Of a DNA stretch of 64,000 nucleotides, positions 61,606-64,000 are shown one piece after another. Below the pieces are notes generated by a model. That model did no database searches and was not told where the DNA came from. It saw nothing but the letters and a program-made list of their open reading frames with translations. The DNA is taken from NCBI GenBank assembly GCA_934045075.1, contig OW203740.1:14980346-15044345 (forward strand). The letters run 5' to 3'. Both the position numbers and the translations under genes were made by a program. The stretch comes from Yponomeuta sedellus. Its lineage: Eukaryota; Arthropoda; Insecta; Lepidoptera; Yponomeutidae. Within the stretch, counting starts at the first letter, position 1, and every line of letters starts with the position of its first letter.

Positions 61606-61992
61606 TGATCCTAACTAGAATATCGTGTTTCTACTGAAAATGATGCTCCTTTTTCAGTTGGGTCGTCTAATGTAAAATTACCCACTGTCGTGAAGCCAAC
61701 AAGATTATGCGAAACATGTTTTATGGGTAATAAATTGCGGAGAAAAACTTGAGTCAACACGCCCCGGGAACGAGCTACTAATCTTCTTTAAGAAGTTACA
61801 TTATAACAGCTAAAATAAGCTGGTCATCACAGTTTAAGCTGTCGGCTGAGCTAACTACGTTAAAGCCTTTGTTTGCATAAGTACGTTTACACCACATTAC
61901 GATATTCGGGAAGGAATTTAAACGTGTATTGTTTCGAGAGAACGAGGGAACCATTCACAATAATTGATAAAAATTTGTTTGGCACAGACATA
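61606..61992. other. Unassigned spacer
   Basis: No gene or repeat recognised. Confidence 0.4.
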
Positions 61993-62104
61993 ACATAAAC
62001 GTAACATAACCTCACGCCTGTATCCCAGAAGGGTGGGCAGAGAGCAGGGACTGCCACTTGCCACGATCCTGACAGATCACATTCGCTTCATCAACGTTCA
62101 AGGG
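61993..62104 (-). pseudogene. Element-T LINE end
   Basis: Antisense: CATAACCTCACGCCTGTATC, GAGCAGGGACTGCCACTTGC, CACGATCCTGACAGATCAC, TTCGCTTCATCAACGTTCA. Confidence 0.65.
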
Positions 62105-62544
62105 CATAAAAAAGATCTTTAAAGTTTCACTACAAATATTATTTTTTATCTGTGGTATATTAGTATAAATTAGTGTATGTCGTGTATTGCGGGATGCCTC
62201 TTTCGAAAAGTGTTCGGTCAGTGTAAATCTGGCGCGATATTTGCAAGACGTCTCGTAAAGTTACTTCGGAAGTAGAACAACCAAGGGGTCGAGGCGCTCG
62301 GCTCAAATTAGATTGACTTATCAGGGGACGGTGACAAGACTAACTTTAACTTAGCCAATTTACTTTTGCTGCTAAATGAATGACGTTCGCATAACGCAAT
62401 CAACTGTATTGTATTGCATAAAGTTAAGCCAAAGAAAGCTTTTCGCTGTGCATTTTTGTGAGGCGGTATTGACATCGAGTCAAAATTATATTACAAATTA
62501 TTTGTGCACCTGAAATAGCCAAACAGGTCGGCGTCAAATTATAG
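62105..62544. other. Unassigned spacer
   Basis: No gene or repeat recognised. Confidence 0.4.
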
Positions 62545-62600
62545 GTTCATAGATGATAGAGAACACTTTATTTCACAACCACAAATAATTAATATTTTTT
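62545..62600 (-). mobile_element. LINE 3' tail scrap
   Basis: Antisense ATAGATGATAGAGAACACTT then TATTTCACAACC; same family as 5304-5345. Confidence 0.4.
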
Positions 62601-62700
62601 ATATTACATAGGTGTAATATAAAAAGAAATTGTATCATAACTTTACTGTAATGTAATATTATCACTTATATTTTTTACTTTTGAATCTATTAGTATGTAT

Positions 62701-62926
62701 ATGAAGAACCGACAACCGTTGGAGTAAACGTGTTCTTGAGTGGAGACCGCGACTCGACAAACGTAGTGTAGGACGCCCTCCGACCAGGTGGGATGACGAT
62801 ATGCGAAAAACTGCAGGCAGATGCTGGATGCGGCAAGCTAAACACAGGGCGCTATGACGCTCTTTAGGGGAGGGCTATGTCCAGCAGTGTACTACATAAT
62901 ATAGCCTGAAGAAGAAGAAGAAGAAG
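62701..62926 (+). pseudogene. RTE-type LINE 3' end with GAA tail (longer copy)
   Basis: VLEWRPRLDKRSVGRPPTRW, DDDMRKTAGRCWMRQAKHRA, then a stop where the 27461 copy has W, SLGEGYVQQ and GCCTGAAGAAGAAG. C-terminal domain of an RTE-type LINE, source of the SINE-G tail. Confidence 0.78.
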
Positions 62927-64000
62927 TATTTATATTTATTATTACACAGGGGCAGACCTTGGTGTCCCGCCCAAGCGGTACAGGGCGTGAGTTTATGTTG
63001 TTATACTTTATTTTTGTGCTTCTGTCCAATTTAAGTAAGTACTAATTGTTAATATGTTATATACGCTGTGTTGTCAGATAAAGAGACGGATACACTTTCA
63101 TACATTCTTGGGCCCGGGTGTAAAAAGGTGAAAGAGATGTCAATTTAGAGCTTATATATTAGCAAACCATCTCGGAAAATTCTGCGGATTTTGGCAATCT
63201 GAGAGCAGAGTTATAAGAGATTTAGTAAATTTAGCTATGCAACAAGCTGACAATGAAACTTATACTAAAATTATCCGTGTCCGTACAAGTTAAGCAAGAT
63301 CGTAAGTCTGTAGAAAGAAAACACTGGTTGGAGAGTTATAATAACAAAAGCAACAGAAAACACACTCCAAACGCACTAAACGATACGAGAAGACGAGTGA
63401 TCATAGATTGAGTCAGGGAGCTGTCACGCCTGTCACTATTAGGTGTTAGCACAGACACAGATTAAAAATACTGTTGACAAACACGGGTTACTACATGCAG
63501 ACTAATCGATAAAGTAATCGGCATCCTATTTTATTAGGAACATAAACTTATTTTTAAGATTTCTTGTCTTCCAGATTGTGAATTGAGCTCATTTTAACTT
63601 TTTTTTATTTTTATTTTAACGCATTTTTTAAACCATATCTCATCTATTTACAATCGGGCCCAGAAATCCCCGTCTCCTTTGTATTGTCTCCCTATCCCTA
63701 TGCTTCAGGCAGTACTGAATTTTATAAACATACATCTCACTAAACATAACATGTACTTGCATTGTTTAATCAAAACCAGAGCGCATAAGAGCAAGAGTTG
63801 TCTGCTCGGCGGCACGACTTTACGATCTTGACGTGTGTAATATATGCCAACATGAATTTGCAAGATACTACTGCGAGTTGGTTAATGAACGGATACGCTA
63901 ACTTACCTAATATATTGGCTGTTATTGAACTCCCAAGTTTGCTTCCTCGCAATCAAGTACAATTAGAAAAGTGTGGACACTTCTAAAGTAGCTCTTATCA
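62927..64000. other. Mostly unassigned right end
   Basis: 62945-63000 may be an eroded element-T tail (CAGGGCGTGAGTTTATGTTG). The rest shows no gene; 63565-63600 has an acceptor-like TTTCTTGTCTTCCAG but it is followed by stops in all useful frames. Confidence 0.35.

Noticed and set aside
63565..63620. Downstream exon starting at TTTCTTGTCTTCCAG
   Set aside because: The phase-0 frame needed after the 41536 donor meets a stop within a few codons (ATTGTGAATTGA), and there is no donor or coding character after it.

Overview
The window looks like an intron- and repeat-dominated piece of an insect nuclear genome, most probably a moth or butterfly (Lepidoptera). That call rests on the non-LTR retrotransposon protein fragments, on RTE-type 3' tails ending in GAT or GAA triplets after a CAGCAGTGG core, on tRNA-derived SINEs, and on intron-like AT-rich spacers. 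There is no bacterial-style gene organisation. No complete host gene is visible. The only host-gene-like signals are a GC-box-rich block near 18 kb, a GC-rich open block at 25.3-25.6 kb ending in a possible splice donor, and a 142-bp segment at 41.4 kb with a good acceptor and a near-perfect donor. The last two are compatible in reading phase and would together encode one hydrophobic stretch.

Layout. 1-3.8 kb: 5' part of a large CR1/Jockey-group LINE on the minus strand; ORF2 is uninterrupted to the window edge and ORF1 is broken by one nonsense codon. 4-9 kb: SINE fragments, a decayed mariner transposase carrying a perfect 3 x 92-bp tandem triplication, and a fold-back repeat. 9.5-21.8 kb: a palindromic tRNA-derived SINE, two neighbouring 5S-derived SINEs, LINE 3' ends, a small MITE with TTA target duplication, and nested SINEs. 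22-31 kb: LINE ends, MITEs and a run of overlapping inverted repeats. 31-41 kb: SINEs, large perfect hairpins, LINE remnants. 41.4-42.1 kb: the candidate exon followed at once by a diverged minisatellite. 42-48 kb: a dense nest of SINEs and LINEs with readable target-site duplications. 48-56 kb: sparse, with a 1-kb fold-back element. 57-58.2 kb: 310-bp units, each carrying a tRNA-like domain, in mixed orientation. 58-64 kb: SINE and LINE tails.

Two themes connect the repeats. First, modular SINEs: a 5S-rRNA-headed family and several tRNA-headed families carry 3' tails of RTE-LINE type, and for one family the donor LINE tail is also present here. Second, many perfect or near-perfect hairpins with arms of 13-64 bp and very short loops are scattered through the window. 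In several cases sister copies of the same repeat show the sequence before the hairpin existed, which points to recurrent fold-back template switching. Family names are my own recognition from sequence; no database search was possible.
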